A stretch of 64,000 bases of DNA from Chaetorhynchus papuensis (Eukaryota > Chordata > Aves > Passeriformes > Rhipiduridae), in assembly GCA_013396525.1 (NCBI GenBank), contig VWYX01000012.1, positions 2,233,470 through 2,297,469 of the forward strand. The letters run 5' to 3'. This document shows, in pieces, positions 26,001 through 37,141 of the stretch. Position numbers and translations under genes: made by a program. The notes under the pieces were generated by a model. The model did no database searches. It had not been told where the DNA came from and was given only the letters and a program-made list of their open reading frames with translations. The first letter of the stretch is position 1; each line of letters begins with the position of its first letter.

Positions 26001-29000
26001 TTGGTCCTTGTCTCCTTGGAAGTACCTTAAAGCAATTAATATAAAGTTTTGTAATGAAGCACTACAAGTTCTGGGTCCAAATCTTATATCTTATTTTTTA
26101 TTTCCATTTCATCATCTGTGTGCAGGTGGAATTGCTGACAATCCTTCATAATGGTCTTTTAAAAGAACATGCAGCTTTAGAGATAAAAAGCACAGAGTCA
26201 CAGGTATTGAGGGACGGTGACATGCGTGTTCAGGGACATGGAGATTATTCACTTTTGCTCAGAAATTTAGAATCTACTGATTTGTAATGTGTACTCTGAT
26301 GAGTTGACTGAAATTTTAAGTGGTGTATTTAAATTTTAATGCGAACAAATTTTTGACAAAACCAAGACTTTTACCGGTATGCAGATTTGTGTTTTCACTG
26401 AAAAGGAGCTTTGAAGACCATGATTCTACCCCTGCTTGGGGCAGAAACTGGCAGAATCCCCCACTGATGCAAATCAACATGTGTCCATCAACTCAGGTGC
26501 AGTGATTAATGGGAGCTGCAGAGATAATCATCATTATCTTTGTGTGAAGAAGATAAAACTGGTTCTGAAGATCTACACAGTAGATTATGACATTATTTGA
26601 AAAGTGTTTATTAACCTTGCACTGTTAATCAGAAAATAGCTTGTGGTATCTGATGTAAGAGAAGGTAAGATTTAAAACACTTGAGGGGGAAACAATAAAC
26701 AGCTGTGCCTGTGGTGGGCTTTGGAGAGCATGCAGTTGTGTCCACATCTGGATTCAAACCTGCATGCTGCTGGGGTTAACTCATTGGTCAGAAATTCTTT
26801 GAGTTGCTCAGATGGTGAACCAGAATTTGTTGGAAGGAAGCCTCTTCTACAGCAGTAGTGCTATATTTCAAAATTTAGGTCTCATTAAATTCTTTCTGAT
26901 ATAAAACAAAGAAAATGGTGAGTACGATAATTAGAAGCACAGTAAGCAGCACAAGCTGCTTTTCTCCGTTAAAGTGTCAAATTCAATCCTCAATGTGAAA
27001 ACAAAGCAAAATATAATTTTAGTGAAATGTTTGGGGAATAAAAGAAGAAATATTTTTGTTTGCAGACTCCTTAGAAACAATTAAGCATTAGCTCTGTCAA
27101 ATACTGAATTATAGGTGAATTCAGTTTAAATTATGTGAACTATACATTCTTTGAAATTTGCCTAAAAAGACTTACTATAAAACTAATGCTGTGAAAAAGC
27201 ACTTCTTTTCAAACTGGGTGAAGCTCCTGAACACTTTCTGTAAGTGGCTGCACATGTTTTGAAAGCATTCTGGTGATGCCTAAGACCTTCCGAAGTACCT
27301 TTCAAGCAGCGAATCTCATATTCAGCACATCTGTGTTCCTACAAGAGTTGCAGTAATAATCAGATTGGTTAACTATACTTTTTTTTTTTTTAAGATTGAT
27401 TTTAATATTTTAATCGATTTGAGGCAGATAAACTCAGTTGTGTGTAAAATCTTATTTATTTTGGGACAAAAGGGAATTGAGTCTTGATAGGAAAAAAAAT
27501 TTACCTTTCAGAGAAGAAAAGTCCTTAGACTCCACTTCTTAAGGCATGCTCAGCATACTTAGAAATTCATCATTTTGGTCAGCATTACTCATTGGATATG
27601 GAATTTACTCTAATTTAGTGCATTTTGGATCCAGGGTTGCAGTTACAAGTGTTGAAAAGTACTGTAGGTGCATAGATAGTGCATTAGTTATTTTTCTTTC
27701 ATCAATCCATTTCTTCAATCGACTTCTCTTGGCTAGTAATGATTACTGCAAAGAGCTGCATATAAATGCACACAGTAGAAACTCATTAATTTTCAGTAAT
27801 TTTGGAAATGCATGAGGAGTAGATGAGTTCTGAAAATCTGTGCTATTGCCCCATGCTGGATTCATTTATAAGGAGAATTGTAGATCGTTGCAAATGCACT
27901 CCACCTAGAATTTGTGAAACCAAGAGGAAAAAAAAGGAGAATTGTTTCTAAAAGTGCAGATGGGTTTGGGGAACAGTCAAAATTAAGAAGCTTATAAAAG
28001 CTTAGGCACAAAAATGGGTCAAAATCAAGTAGCTGAAACCTCCAAAATGTTAATGAAGTTCTGATTACAAACAGGGGAAAAGGAAGTCTTGTAATCTTGT
28101 CAGTTCACTGCTGTGAAATGTGTGTGTCATACTCTGACCTTTCTCTGTTGAGGGGGTTTTTTAGTTAATTATTTATTTATTTAAAATCTTTTCGTTTTAC
28201 CTGCTGCACTACGAATTTTGTACCTAGTTGCCCATTGAATCTCTTTTGGGCACCTCCTCACTGGTTTTTTTACACACACCCTGATGTGGAGCAGAACTCT
28301 GCTGCCCCAAATACTTTTCCATTGTTGTTACTTTGTCTGCTATTGCTGTGCCAGGTTCTCATGTGAATCACAGAGGTTTGGTTTAACTGTGGAGCTTGAG
28401 CTTTTGTAATCTCGTGTGTGTGTGTTTTAGTAGAAATTTTGGGTGTTCTTCATGATATGACACTTTTCCTAGTTAAATTCTTAGTGGGAATGATAAGGAA
28501 ATCTGCTTTTGGTCCCTCTGATAAATGATGTTATTTAGCAAACTGAGGATTAGCCTGGTTCTACATAGATAAGTAGACTTATCCTTAGACTTATCTAATT
28601 TCTGGAATTCTCAGGAAGTATGGACAAATCTCTCTATATGAAAAAATAACTTTTAAAAGCATTCTGATTCTTCATTAAAAATAAAAAAATCTAATTAACT
28701 GATATGTCACAATTTCATGTTGAATTACAATTTTTAAGTCACATATATTTGAAGCCCTGATCTGACCATCTGTCTGGTGATGCACTTGCACTGTATCAGA
28801 ACTAACATTAGTGCAGTCTAAATGCAGGCATGGCTCTATAGACCAGTTTGTATTTCATTCTTATCACTCAAAACTCAATTTCTAAATGGGACATTTCCTA
28901 ATTCTGTAGTCTTGATTATTGGAAAATATTCCAGTAGCCTTATGTAAGTTTTTTATACTGACTATAAAAACATTTCAGATGGATAAATGACTTAAAGAAA

Positions 29001-31724
29001 GGCACATATCTATAATTTTTCACCTGTGCAAAACAGAGGAGAGACATTGCTCATTCAGTCTAGAATTTCTAAGCTGCTTTCAAAATTTAAGCCAGCCCAC
29101 CTGGAAAACTGAGGATTCCATCAAGATACTATGTAAGTATACAGACTTCTTTGAACATATTTATAGGAAATGAGATATAACTATTTTAAATTATGTTTAA
29201 GAATCACTCTTTTCAGTTAAAGGTTATTCCACTTCCATAAATTCAGTTGCAATTTGGGTTACTACAGGTCTTTTTCTTGAGGAGTTGCCCCAGGCACTGA
29301 GATTGTGTGTTGAAGAATCTCTCCTTTGCAGATCTTCTAATATATAAATGTTGCCATCAATTCAAAATTGCAGAGATAACCTCAATCTGTAAGCTACTCT
29401 TAAGAAATTTATTTCTTTTCCTTTTACTCTTTTTTTCATTTTATTATTTTAGTTCAGGACTATGCTATCAGGCTACTTAAAAAAAGTATTGAAAATTGAA
29501 GTTGAAAGTTGACCAGAAGATGAAACCTAAAACTAAATAATTTAAAAATATATATTACACGAACAAGGGTTCATGCAAGCTGCTTTGTCCTTGACAATAT
29601 TTTTATGAGAATGATAAAAGGGACTACATGCCAAACTAAATAAATAGCATGTTTATTTATTTAAGAGAATACCCACTGCAGAAGTTCAAGCAAAGGAATT
29701 TGTAAGTTGTGTATGTGTATCAGATCTTGACTAAAACTTACTTTTCAATCAAAATTCTGAAGTTGGACAGTCTTGTTAAATTGCTGAAGCTTGATTTCTG
29801 TTCCCAGTAGTTAACTCTTAGTGTGCTTGGTCGGTCTGGGGATTGTAATTTTTTTATCTTGCCTCTCAGGAAATGGGAATGAAACTGGACAGCTGAGTGA
29901 TGTAAATGGAAATCCTTTGCTCCTATGGTAGCTGAAATAAACAGTAATGAAGCAGGTATCTTTAAAGCAGTTAGAATTGAAACCAGTATTAGTGGTTTAA
30001 ACACAGATTTAGTTTGGTGTTGGTTGTCTCGTTTTGCTTTTTTCCCCACTCTAACTGAACAAATACTTGTTTTCTTTTTCTGATTGGAATTCCCACTGCT
30101 TCTCTAAGCACAGAACTCTTGTCTGGAGGAAGCTGTCTGGTTCAGGGAGTGCTTTTTTCCTGGAGGAGTAGGAATTGCTGGTCCAGGGGGTGTTCCTTCC
30201 TGCTGCTCTGCACTGCACTGCACATCCCCTGTTCCTGTGTGTCAGTGCAAGGACACAGCGAGCCTGGTCCCGAGTCAGGGATTGCTGTCCTGCAGGGAAT
30301 CCCTGTGGGAGCGCTGGAAGAGCTGTCACTGCAAGTGGCTTTGGCTATGCCACTGACCAAGCACCCAGCTACACGCTTGTCAATCCTGCTCTTTTTTGGA
30401 TAGGACACTCTTTTTGGGGAGTATGAGGGACCACCACCTCCCCCTGCCGTGGGCTGAGCTCACAGATCCACCCTTCTGGGAGCTGCTTGTCACAGCCTCC
30501 CCCTCTGTTTGTGCAGAATCTGCTTTTGAAGAGCAGCACGTGCATATCGCTGACAGTGGCAGCAAGGAAGAGATTTCTTTTCTCTCCTTTACCTTTTATT
30601 TTTTATTTTAATAATTCATGAAAGTTTTCATGCAAGTTAGAATTTACTGAGGTAATTTGGGCAACTGAGTAAATGGGTAATGGTATATGGATCATTTTAC
30701 TCTAGGTCATTGTGCATCTCGATATTGACCTAAAATTACAATCTGATGGCTCTTAATGTATATGAAAAGCTTTGTCAGATATCTTTTCAGTTCTGTTTGC
30801 TAGTAAATTAGGTTACAACCGTTCATAGTTTATTGATTTCAGTTCAGGATAATAAAGCATTTATCGTATTTGTTTCCAGTTTCCTTCCTGCCCTGAGATG
30901 CACCGATAGAGGAGACTCCTCTCCCCACTGCCTGTATGGGAGAATGACCTACTGCACCAAGGGAGGCTTTAAACAGCAGGGCTGCTGCACTTTGCCCTTC
31001 TCTGCCTCAGTAACTTTTATTAAAACAGGGGATTGCAGTGCTTATCTTGGGGAAGAGAAGCACCTCCTTAAAGGGTGGAGCATTAGTAAAATCACTGGTG
31101 GAAGGTGCAGTAGGATGTTACTTCGAGCACACTTTGTCCAGGGGACTGAGGTGCAGCTGTGACTGCTGCTGGAGCCAGATGTGGGGCTGGGATGAGTTCA
31201 TGAGCTTAGAAATACAGTGTGAAATGCTGGCTATCCCAGCATGGATGGGAACTCAGCTGGGCCACAGCTGCCAAACGGGGAAGTTGCAAAGGAGGTGGTT
31301 AATCAGGACACTTTATTGACTCTGCACATCTCAACAACAACCAACACTAATTCACATAATGGATATCAATAAAGTGTTCCTTGCTTCAGTTTCTGCTGGC
31401 CAATTGCTCTCTCTCTGTTGCTAGGCCTAGTAGCTCATGTTCTCCATACCTCTGCTTTGACTTAAATACAGCAGAAAGGTAACATTAGCTGCACCCACCA
31501 GCCCAGCCGAACCAAAATGCCAGTTGATTTAGCCCATATTAGCTAAAATCAATGAGCCTTTTGAAGTTTGGCAGACAAGATTGTACAGGAAGAGAAAACA
31601 CCACTGACTTCTGCAGGGTAGTGGGTTCACACCTACTGTCTGTGCCATACTCAGCAATGGAAATAGAAATGGAAGGATTTTGTTGGTAAATCACTATAAC
31701 AATTTAAGCTTTGATTTTCTTTTC

Positions 31725-31743
31725 TTTTTTTTTTTTTTTTTTT
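31725..31743. repeat. Poly(T) tract, 19 bases
   Basis: An uninterrupted run of T preceded by further T-rich sequence. No retroposon body was recognised on either side, so whether it is the tail of a - strand insertion is open. Confidence 0.85.
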
Positions 31744-32626
31744 AATTCTCTTTTGCAACAATCTTTAGATTTCCAGACAGAATAATGTACCATATGTCTG
31801 AGTACCACACACACATCTCACATTGGTCATTGGCCACGTATCTATGGGATAGGCCCAGATGAATGCCGTGCTTCCTGGGCTTCCAAACAAAAGACAAAAT
31901 CTTCAGTGGGAAAAGAATAGGCCTTGTTTTGATTTCCATGACACAGGAATGTGGCTCTGGCTGGTGGAGAGGTGAGTGTTGGAGGTTACAATTCCTTCTC
32001 ATGTGTTGTTTTCTTTAGATTTATGGTAGTGTCATCATAACATATGGCAGAGTTGTTTTCTTCTGGGTTTGTTTTCACATTTTTAAGGGACTGTTTCAAA
32101 GTCAGCACTGTCAAATGACATGTTTGGAAACGTATGAGCTTGCAGTAGTGTCTTGGGAATTGTGATAGAGCTTGTGCTTCTTACTTTTGTTGAATTGTGC
32201 TTTTAGTTCCTGTGTGTTTTCTTCACTCTAGAACTGTATTTTAGGCATTTTTTGTTCCCTCAGTGGTCTGTACTGTGAAACTGAAGAAGGAACAAAGCCC
32301 ATTCATTTTTCCCTGCCATCCCACTCCTGTGTGTCATCAGTGTTACTGTAGCAGGACCTCACTGCAGTGGTTTCTGGTCCTCTGCAGGCTGCACGTGTGT
32401 GCAGATGGAATGCAGCCTCTGCCTTATTGTACTGCTCAAGCTTGGAATTCAGCTTTAAACCTGCAAGCTTCGATGATTTTTTACTTTAAAAACCTCTGAC
32501 CTTTTAAGCCTGCATACTCAGCTTACAAAGCTTGCATCGTGTGTTTACAGGCTTGTTTCCAAAAGAAATTTTTTTTTTCTTTTTTCTACTTTTTAATAGT
32601 TATGGAACTTTTTCTAAATTAGGAAT

Positions 32627-33088
32627 ATCGTAGTCACAGACCACTGAGGCTGGAAAGGACCTCTGGAGCTCACCTAATCCAAGTGTCAGTGTTGAACTAG
32701 ACTGCGTTGCTAAGGGCTTTGTGTTGAGTCTTGAAAATGAGTAAAATTCCCCAGCCCCTGCAGCAACCTCTCCAGTGCATATTTGTCCCCAGAGTGATTT
32801 TCACTCAGTTCATTTCTGTTCAGAACTTCCTGTGCTTCAGTTTGCACTGGTGGTTTCTCACTTTCCTTTGGTTGCCCCCAGTAAAGCCCCGTCTCCCGCT
32901 TCTCCGTAGCCTCACAGGAGCAGCAAGGCCCCTGCTGGCCATTTCTGCAATTGAACAAGTCCAGTTCCTTCATCTCTCCACGTAGACCCCATGTTCCAGT
33001 CCCTTGAGACACTGGCATCCTTCCCTGGACTTGCTCCAATTCGTGAACATCTTTCTTGTTAGTGGGAGGAGAACTCGGTGCAGTATTA
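32627..33088 (-). mobile_element. CR1 LINE 3'-end fragment, old and diverged
   Basis: On the + strand this reads as the reverse complement of an avian CR1 3' end. It starts with TCACAGACCACTGAGGCTGGAAAGGACCTCTGGAG, split here as TCACAGACCACTGAGG then CTGGAAAGGACCTCTGGAG. It continues with the CCTCTCCAG and TTCTGTTCAGAACTTCCTG region and AAGTCCAGTTCCTTCATC. It ends with CCTGGACTTGCTCCAAT, ACATCTTTCTTGTTAGTG and ACTCGGTGCAGTATT, in the same order as in the CR1 consensus. The 5' part of the LINE, including reverse transcriptase, is absent, which is usual for 5'-truncated CR1 copies. Many substitutions suggest an old insertion. Frames open through it are not genes. Confidence 0.85.
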
Positions 33089-36000
33089 TTGCCATCTGTA
33101 AAGTACTGCTAAAAATAATGGTACTAAGAAATCATTTAGCTTGATAGGTAATACAGCATTGGGACAAAGAGAGAATTTTAAGGTTTGTGTTTAAATTACA
33201 AAAAGTTGGTTATGACTGTAGAGAATTCTGGTTTCACAAGGTAAATTTTGTTAAACTGTATTATTAATTTTGTTCTCTGTACTTAACATCTAATCCTTAG
33301 AAAAAGAACCGATGAAGCTTTGGACCTCTAGATAATTTTCTGTTTTGAAAAACAAAGCTATAAACTTGATTCAAACTGTCCAATATCTTTGGAGAATAGG
33401 CAATTTTAAAACACTCTCAATTTCATATGCTGTGGATGTAGATCAGGATGTCTGTATAGCTGGACAGATACAATACTTGAAATCAAGTGTCTTCATTGAA
33501 ATGATAAATTTTATTTTGCAGGAGTCAATGATACAACTGAATGTGGTAGGTGAAACAGAATTTGCTTTAAATTTGCTTTAAATCCTTCTTGCCAAGTTCC
33601 CTTAGGTCTGATCTCTGTCCTTGTCACAGAGTGCTGATGCTTTTGCCTGGGAAGTTTGACCATGGCAGTTGAAGAATGTAGGGATCTCTGTGCTGGATGC
33701 ACGGCAATCTAGGCAGCAGATGGCAAAATTGTGGGGGCTGGCTTTAATGCAGTGAGCTTAGACTTGTGAAGAAATTAGACATTGCAGCTTGATTATTGTT
33801 CAATCTGTGAAAGGGCAACGGAAAGAAAGGACCAAATGGATTTTGCAAGGATCCCATGCACTTTTAAGAGTGTTTTTTAACTTGTTTCTCCTTTCTGACT
33901 GTTCTTGCTTGGTAAAACTCTGCCACAGATGGTGAATAGGGGATGGTTGTTTGCATTTCTCATGCCTAGCTTATCTGAGATATCCCTACGTGAGCTCCCC
34001 GTCCTGGGCTGGTGCAGCTTCAGCCCTTGCTGTCCCCAGCTGCCTTCAGGCACACCCTGCAGGGTGTTAAATGAGGATCTCAGAGAGGGCTGAGGAGCCA
34101 GGATGGGATCCTCAGCCCCGTGAGCAGTGACTGCTGATAGTGACACGGAGGAAACCCCGTATCCACCAGCAAATGCCAGGCTTTCTGTGGAGACACTCAC
34201 AGCTAGAAGATAGTAAGCAAAATGGTGCTCCTGTCTAAGAAACCTGCAGAAGGAAGTTGCAGTGTGAGAGTAAATGTTGGAATTCATGTTCTGTCCTGAA
34301 TGATTAGGTAGATAACAGAAGATAATGTCTGCTGAAGCATGTGGCCTTTTCTCCAGAGAGATTTTCCTCCAGAGGGATTTGGGACTTTTTCTTCATGATT
34401 TGAGATGGAACAGGGGATGTAGTGGTGTCTACACAGTGACTGTAAAATATTATGAGGTATTTGCTGCTTTTTGTGGTCTTGGATTAGTTGATTTCCTAGA
34501 AGTGTATTTTTCTTTACTGAGGTTATTTTAAAAAATCCATTAATCAAGATAACCCTCTGTGCATATCTGCTATGGTAATAGACGAGTAAACCTTGCACTG
34601 CTGGTTTGGGTGGACCGGCTTTCAGGGTGACAAGGTCTCAGTTCCATCCCTGATGACCCCTTAATATGTGGACATTGGAAATTCACTTCAGAGATTTTGA
34701 GTTACAGCTGGTCATTTTGTATAATGGTTGTGTTCACTGTATCCATCAATGAAAGGTTTAATTAATTTCTGTAAAGCAATTCATTTTCCTTTATTGAAAG
34801 ATGGAGCATCACTTGTTAGTTGGGAATCTTCCAGTGTAGCCTTCCTACTTCATTACAAAAAGTTTCATTGCTGGCTGAGGCAGCCTAGAATTTCAAATGT
34901 CAGCAAATACTTGTATGGAAGCTGTTGAGATAGAATGTCATCCATTTCTTGTTCCTTATCACAATGTTCTGTTGTTTTCCATTCCTATTTCTTTTTTCTT
35001 TTAACTTTTTCTTTGCTTACCTTGAACCTTTTAAAACAAAGAATTGCTTTAGGAAACTGTTATTTCTGATAAAATCTGTGTGTTTACAAAAGTGGAGAAC
35101 TCACAAGGAATAAGGCTACCAGTTACACAAATAGACTCTTTTTTTTTGTCCTTTTTTTTCCTTTTATTTTTTCCTTATTTTTTCCTCTAATAAAGCATCA
35201 GAGCTTAGCTGAGTGGACTGTTCACTTGTGTAATTTGGAATAGCTTTTTTGAAATTCTACTGAATGCCTAATAGCATTCAGTAGAATTTCAAAAAAGCTA
35301 TTAGGCATTTTAAAATATTGTTGACTTTTCTTAGCATATAAGTTTATAAAGCTTTAACAGTGGTCTCTAGTAAAGCCTTCTGCAGAGAATATTTTTATAG
35401 ATTGACACTACTAGCAGGGAGAAAGTGTATTAAAGCCTCTTGTTAATAAGCAAATGAAAATTGTTTGTATTAAATTGAGGCAAGAGAGGTTCTGTGGAAG
35501 CTTTAAAGAAAGAAGGGGACTGTTTCCTAGAGTGAGAGAAAATGATGTAAGTGTGGAGTGAAAAGCAGGTGGTGTTCTTGACTGAAATGATCAGTAAAGT
35601 ACCTAAACCCATAACTGCTTGCATGATTTCTACATTTGATGAGTTTTGAGAATAGTCTTGTAGAGGTTGAAAATAGCTAAGAAACTTCTTCAGCAACATG
35701 ATCATCTCACAGTAGGATGAGATGTGCACAGGAGCTCTGCTGATCTCAGATTCTGGCAGAGTTCCCCCGCACAGTGTATTCAGCTGTAAACAAGAAATGA
35801 AAGGCACATTCCTGATGTTTTTCTCTTGGCTGATCTTGTACCCAGTGGTACAGGTTTTGCTGTTGCCAGCAGGAGTGGAGGTGCCCAACGGGTGTAGAAT
35901 TCCAGAGTATTTTAACATAAGGAAATGAAAAAGAATAAGGAAGGAACTGTCTTAAAATTCTTGGCACTGGACTTGCTTGGGTGCGAGAGAAATAGCAGTC

Positions 36001-36974
36001 CTTTGATATTACATTTCTCCAACTTGATAGCACAGTTATTTATTTAAAATCAAAATCCTCGAGTCTACTATGGAAGCACCATGCCCAGGAGCTCCCAGAG
36101 ACAGCTGATGGATTAGCGTGGGTGTGACGGAAAAGGCTCGTGGATATGGACAGTATTCAAATCCATTACTGAAACTCTAGGCATAAATAAGGTTTTTGCG
36201 AAAATGAGAAGATAAAGGAGTCTGACAAGAGAAGAGAACACTGGAAAATGCTGGTGAATAATTTGATGAACTAATGACCAAGTGTTGGTGAAAGCAAAAC
36301 AGAGGGGTAATGGCTGGAGCACAACTTGTGCTCCTACCAGCTTGATGTCTTGGCTCTGTGGCTGGTAAGGTTAAAAATCCCATAATGTTAATTAAAGACA
36401 GCATTTTACCTAGAATTAGAATAAAAAAGGTGCATTGCCAGTGGACAATTAAATAAATCAAGTTGTCACTCCTTGTATGGGCATTTAGATCTGTCTCACT
36501 TCTGTAAATGTGGATCAGTTTGATCAAGGACTTAATCAAAAATTATTTAGACAATTACTCCCTGTTTCAAAAGTATTCTCTAGTGATAGAAAACTATTAT
36601 ACAGAATCGTTAAAGCATGCTTAATGGCATTGTCTAATTACACAATGATAAATTATTCTACCTTTCTTCATTAAAAGCATTTAGCAGTAGATAATCTTAT
36701 TGTTTATTCTTTCTAGTCAGTAAAAGAGTAACAGTGTTCTTTAGACAATTAGTTCTAGCAAACTTAGTCTTTTGAAGTGGCCAGTTTGTATTTGGTCTTT
36801 AAATCGCTATTGTGAACTTTTTTAGCTATACTTATTTTAAGTAATTATATTAATTGAGACCTTGGCTTGTGGTGTTGTTTTATGGTGGCTTGATTTTTTT
36901 TGTTGTTTTTCTTCCCATCTGACAGCACAGACTGATGGAAGTGTGTAGATAACAATTATACTGAGAGCAGGAAG
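33089..36974 (+). other. Non-coding DNA 5' of the TENM2 coding start (probable intron)
   Basis: AT-rich sequence with no recognised gene. A - strand open frame of 162 codons (35430-35918) has no recognised domain, and overlapping frames are also open. The only clear structure is the palindrome at 35239-35302. Confidence 0.55.
35239..35302. repeat. Perfect inverted repeat: 29-bp arms, 6-base loop
   Basis: The left arm, 35239-35267 (AATAGCTTTTTTGAAATTCT...GAATGC), is an exact reverse complement of the right arm, 35274-35302. Only CTAATA separates them. A second, overlapping inverted repeat uses the loop: 35263-35275 (AATGCCTAATAGC) pairs perfectly with 35297-35309. No transposon ends or target duplication are seen. 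The arrangement fits a template-switch or fold-back replication event better than a transposon. Confidence 0.95.
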
Positions 36975-37141
36975 CCGAGCACTGGGACTCAGGGTTTCAA
37001 GTGTGCAGCAAACTCACTGTGTGACCTCGGGTGGAACTCTTATCCTTATGGTGTTTAGCTTTTGCTGCAGCATAAGAACAATACAGATTTAGCTCTCATG
37101 GCCGTTCAAAATCCTAATAAATATCTGTAAAGAGCTTTGAG
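36975..37141 (+). mobile_element. Probable MIR/CORE-SINE fossil
   Basis: Parts follow the MIR consensus order in + orientation: GGGACTCAGGGTTTCAAG (cf. the GGGTTCGAATCC box), then CACTGTGTGACCTCGGGTGG (cf. TGTGTGACCTTGGGCAAG), then CTCATGGCCGTTCAAAATCC and AATATCTGTAAAGAGCTTTGAG (cf. ATATCTGTAAAGCGCTTTGAG). It is heavily decayed, as expected for an insertion predating birds. Confidence 0.62.

Larger units (their letters stand above)
18681..32626 (+). other. Non-coding DNA 5' of the TENM2 coding start (probable intron)
   Basis: Mostly AT-rich sequence without recognisable genes. Longer open frames at 20204-20503 (+), 21380-21838 (-) and about 30051-30426 (both strands) have no recognised domain or splice context. 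Simple tracts include T14 at 18911-18924 and T19 at 31725-31743. A 24-bp tandem duplication is listed separately. No interspersed repeat family was recognised. Confidence 0.55.

Noticed and set aside
30051..30611. Cluster of open frames on both strands
   Set aside because: Stop-poor GC-richer sequence; none resembles a known protein.
31362..31390. AATAAA followed by a GT-rich stretch, as at a transcript 3' end
   Set aside because: AATAAA is very common in AT-rich introns and no upstream exon or retroposon body was identified.
32710..33039. 109-codon - strand frame and 84-codon + strand frame
   Set aside because: They fall inside the CR1 3'-end fragment, which is non-coding UTR-type sequence in this part of the element.
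35430..35918. 162-codon - strand frame
   Set aside because: No recognised domain; overlaps other open frames and has no transcript-like signals.
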